From positions 1 through 7,280 of the forward strand of contig CADBTX010000282.1 of assembly GCA_902797705.1 (NCBI GenBank): a stretch of 7,280 bases of DNA, read 5' to 3'. This stretch comes from an uncultured Lachnospiraceae bacterium (GTDB taxonomy: Bacteria; Bacillota; Clostridia; Lachnospirales; Lachnospiraceae). The notes beneath the pieces were generated by a model that did no database searches, was not told the DNA's origin, and saw only the letters and a program-made list of their open reading frames with translations. Both the position numbers and the translations under genes were made by a program. Positions within the stretch are counted from its first letter, which is position 1. Each line of letters opens with the position of its first letter. Of this stretch, positions 5,976 through 7,280 are shown piece after piece.

Positions 5976-6916
5976 ATGATGTATATAAACCGGAAAACTC
6001 CGGGTATTACGAGGACAGTACAGTGGCCATATTTGACATACTGGAAGATGTATCAAAAAAACAGCTGGAAAAGACCGATACGGGTGACAGCCGCATAATG
6101 GGGCTGATGCTTGGAAAGGTCGTAAAAAACTATGATGAGAACATGCCCGGAAGGGTGCAGATCATCCTTCTTTCCCGTGAGCAGTCCCAGAGTGAGGGAG
6201 GAGACGCCAATGAAGCCGATGCTTCAAGGCTTCTCTGGGCCAGGGTGGTGATGCCATCCAGCGGAAACATCTGGGGCCACTATTTCATCCCCGAAGTGAA
6301 TGACATGGTGGTGGTGGCCTTTGAGCAGGGAAATATCGAGAGGGCCTATATCATAGGCTGTATCCCAAAGGTCAAGGATAAGATACTTACCAAATCCATA
6401 GACAAGACCAACCGCTATAAGAAGATCGTTACAAAGAACGGCAACGCCATCATCTTCGAGGATGTAACGGAGGAAAAGGAAGGAAACGAAGGCAATGTGG
6501 GCGGCGGCGAAGGAGAGCCCGGTGACAAGGATAAGATCACTATTGAGACCGCGCTGCAGAAGCACACCATGATCTTCGATAACGAAAAAAAATATATAGA
6601 GATAAAGGACAAGGAATCGGCGAATTATATCAAGCTCGAGACCGATGAGAATAAGGGCCTTATCTCAATCAAGGCCGCAAAGAAGCTTTCCATTCAGGTG
6701 GGTGACGACGTTTCACTGGTAATGAACGCGGAGAGCGGCAGCGTGACCATTAAGGCAAAGAAGGTGTCTGTTGAGACGGATAACGCCATGACGGTGGAAA
6801 GCCAGGGCAGGGCGGAATTCAAGGGATCAAACGTAACCCTGGAGGGGTCCTCCATGGTGAAGCTCCAGAGCAACGGCTCAGTCTCCATCGGAGGCACGCC
6901 GGTCAAGATAGGATAA
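5969..6916 (+). CDS. gp5/gpV-like spike protein with OB fold and beta-helix needle (C-terminal half of VgrG/Afp8)
   Basis: At 315 residues this is a baseplate assembly V / gp5-like spike. The OB fold spans about 45-133 (MGLMLGKVVKN, MPGRVQI, LLWARVVMP, GHYFIPEVNDMVVVAFE, AYIIGCI). Then comes GNAIIFED (157-164), a Gly/Glu-rich loop (166-188), and from about 188 to 308 short alternating beta-strands (ITIET, YIEIKD, YIKLETD, LISIKAA, SVTIKA, VSVET, VKLQS, VSIGG) typical of the triple-stranded needle. No lysozyme or PAAR domain is seen; it ends GGTPVKIG. The start is uncertain. ATG 5969 is the first possible start (a stop lies at 5963), falls inside repeat copy 3, and has no Shine-Dalgarno site. 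GTG 6023 (residue 19) has GAGG 8 nt upstream and would begin (M)AIFDILED, a natural N-terminus for the family. The protein would attach below the gp27-like hub. Confidence 0.88.
   Translation: MRDDVYKPENSGYYEDSTVAIFDILEDVSKKQLEKTDTGDSRIMGLMLGKVVKNYDENMPGRVQIILLSREQSQSEGGDANEADASRLLWARVVMPSSGNIWGHYFIPEVNDMVVVAFEQGNIERAYIIGCIPKVKDKILTKSIDKTNRYKKIVTKNGNAIIFEDVTEEKEGNEGNVGGGEGEPGDKDKITIETALQKHTMIFDNEKKYIEIKDKESANYIKLETDENKGLISIKAAKKLSIQVGDDVSLVMNAESGSVTIKAKKVSVETDNAMTVESQGRAEFKGSNVTLEGSSMVKLQSNGSVSIGGTPVKIG
6011..6014 (+). promoter_or_regulatory. Candidate Shine-Dalgarno site for an alternative GTG start at 6023
   Basis: GAGG lies 8 nt before GTG 6023, which is in frame with the spike protein at residue 19. 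ATG 5969 has no such site, because the bases before it are the hairpin arm CTGACGG of the repeat. This makes the GTG a serious rival start. Confidence 0.45.
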
Positions 6917-6921
6917 AAAGT

Positions 6922-7280
6922 ATGAATGATGCATTTTTGGGAACAGGAATGAAATTTCCGCCGGAAATAGATGTGGCCACCGGCCGCTTTAAGACAGTAT
7001 CCGGGAATCAGACCGTAAAGGAATCCCTCTATCTCATCCTTATGACCCAGAGGACGGAGCGTCTGGTGCGTCCGTCTTTCGGAAGCGACATAATGGGATA
7101 CACCTTTATGGATACCGGCGCCACCATGCTGTCAATCTTCAGGAGAAATATCTCCCAGACCATACTGGAGCAGGAGCCCCGTATCTCCGATCTGGATGTG
7201 ACCACGGAATTCCGGGAACAGGAAGGCGTGGTGATGATACATATCGATTATGTGGTAAGCGCCACAAATACCAGGGACAA
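6922..7280 (+). CDS. gp25-like baseplate wedge protein (Afp9-like; 3' partial)
   Basis: ATG 6922 opens a frame that runs off the window after 119 complete codons, with no stop. The protein matches the gp25 family, found in phage T4, P2 gpW, T6SS TssE and Afp9, which links the hub to the wedge and nucleates the sheath. The signatures are visible: GTGMKFPPEID (7-17), a helical LYLILMTQRTERLVRPSFGS (36-55), the core EPRI (85-88), and closing strands VVMIHIDYVVSAT. The Glu-Pro-Arg triad is the conserved hallmark of this fold. Family members are usually about 110-150 residues, so most of it is present. AGGA (6910-6913), 8 nt upstream and overlapping the end of the spike gene, can serve as the ribosome binding site. 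The intergenic gap is 5 nt. Next expected genes, not visible here, are a PAAR tip and gpJ/gp6-like wedge proteins. Confidence 0.9.
   Translation, partial: MNDAFLGTGMKFPPEIDVATGRFKTVSGNQTVKESLYLILMTQRTERLVRPSFGSDIMGYTFMDTGATMLSIFRRNISQTILEQEPRISDLDVTTEFREQEGVVMIHIDYVVSATNTRD

Overview
The window is the middle of one plus-strand operon encoding the baseplate and spike of a contractile injection system (CIS). It most resembles the extracellular, phage-tail-like (eCIS) lineage. The gene order matches the Afp5-to-Afp9 part of the Serratia antifeeding-prophage cluster. No capsid, portal, terminase or integrase gene is visible, but 7.3 kb is too short to exclude a prophage. Heavy AGG/AGA arginine use, frequent ATA, good AGGAG-type ribosome binding sites and a TTG start suggest a Firmicute. 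The intergenic palindromic repeat resembles, from memory, repeats scattered through gut Clostridia (Lachnospiraceae/Ruminococcaceae-like). The taxon is an inference.

Layout: (1) 1-798, the 3' part of a probable tail-tube-like structural protein ending in four near-identical 30-residue repeats. (2) 823-2892, a 689-residue Glu/Arg/Asn-rich helical protein of unknown function, starting at TTG. (3) and (4) 2892-3767 and 3778-4686, two divergent Afp7-type CIS tube/baseplate proteins, both without LysM. (5) 4692-5855, the gp27/gpD-like spike hub. (6) 5856-5968, the only sizeable gap, filled with a three-copy palindromic repeat that runs into the start of the next gene. (7) 5969-6916, the gp5/gpV-like spike with an OB fold and beta-helix. 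(8) 6922 to the window end, a gp25-like baseplate wedge protein cut by the window edge.

How the parts work together: in known CISs the Afp7-type proteins join the inner tube to the hub, the gp27-like trimer carries the gp5-like needle, and gp25 begins the wedge that triggers sheath contraction. The hub and needle, fused in VgrG and Afp8, are separate genes here. Genes are 1 to 24 nt apart or overlap, except at the repeat, so they are probably cotranscribed. No promoter or terminator is convincing. Sheath, PAAR tip, gpJ-like wedge, AAA ATPase and toxin cargo genes are not in the window.

The least explained parts are the repeat tail of the first protein, the large helical protein in the Afp6 position, and the repeat that appears to supply the start codon of the spike gene.
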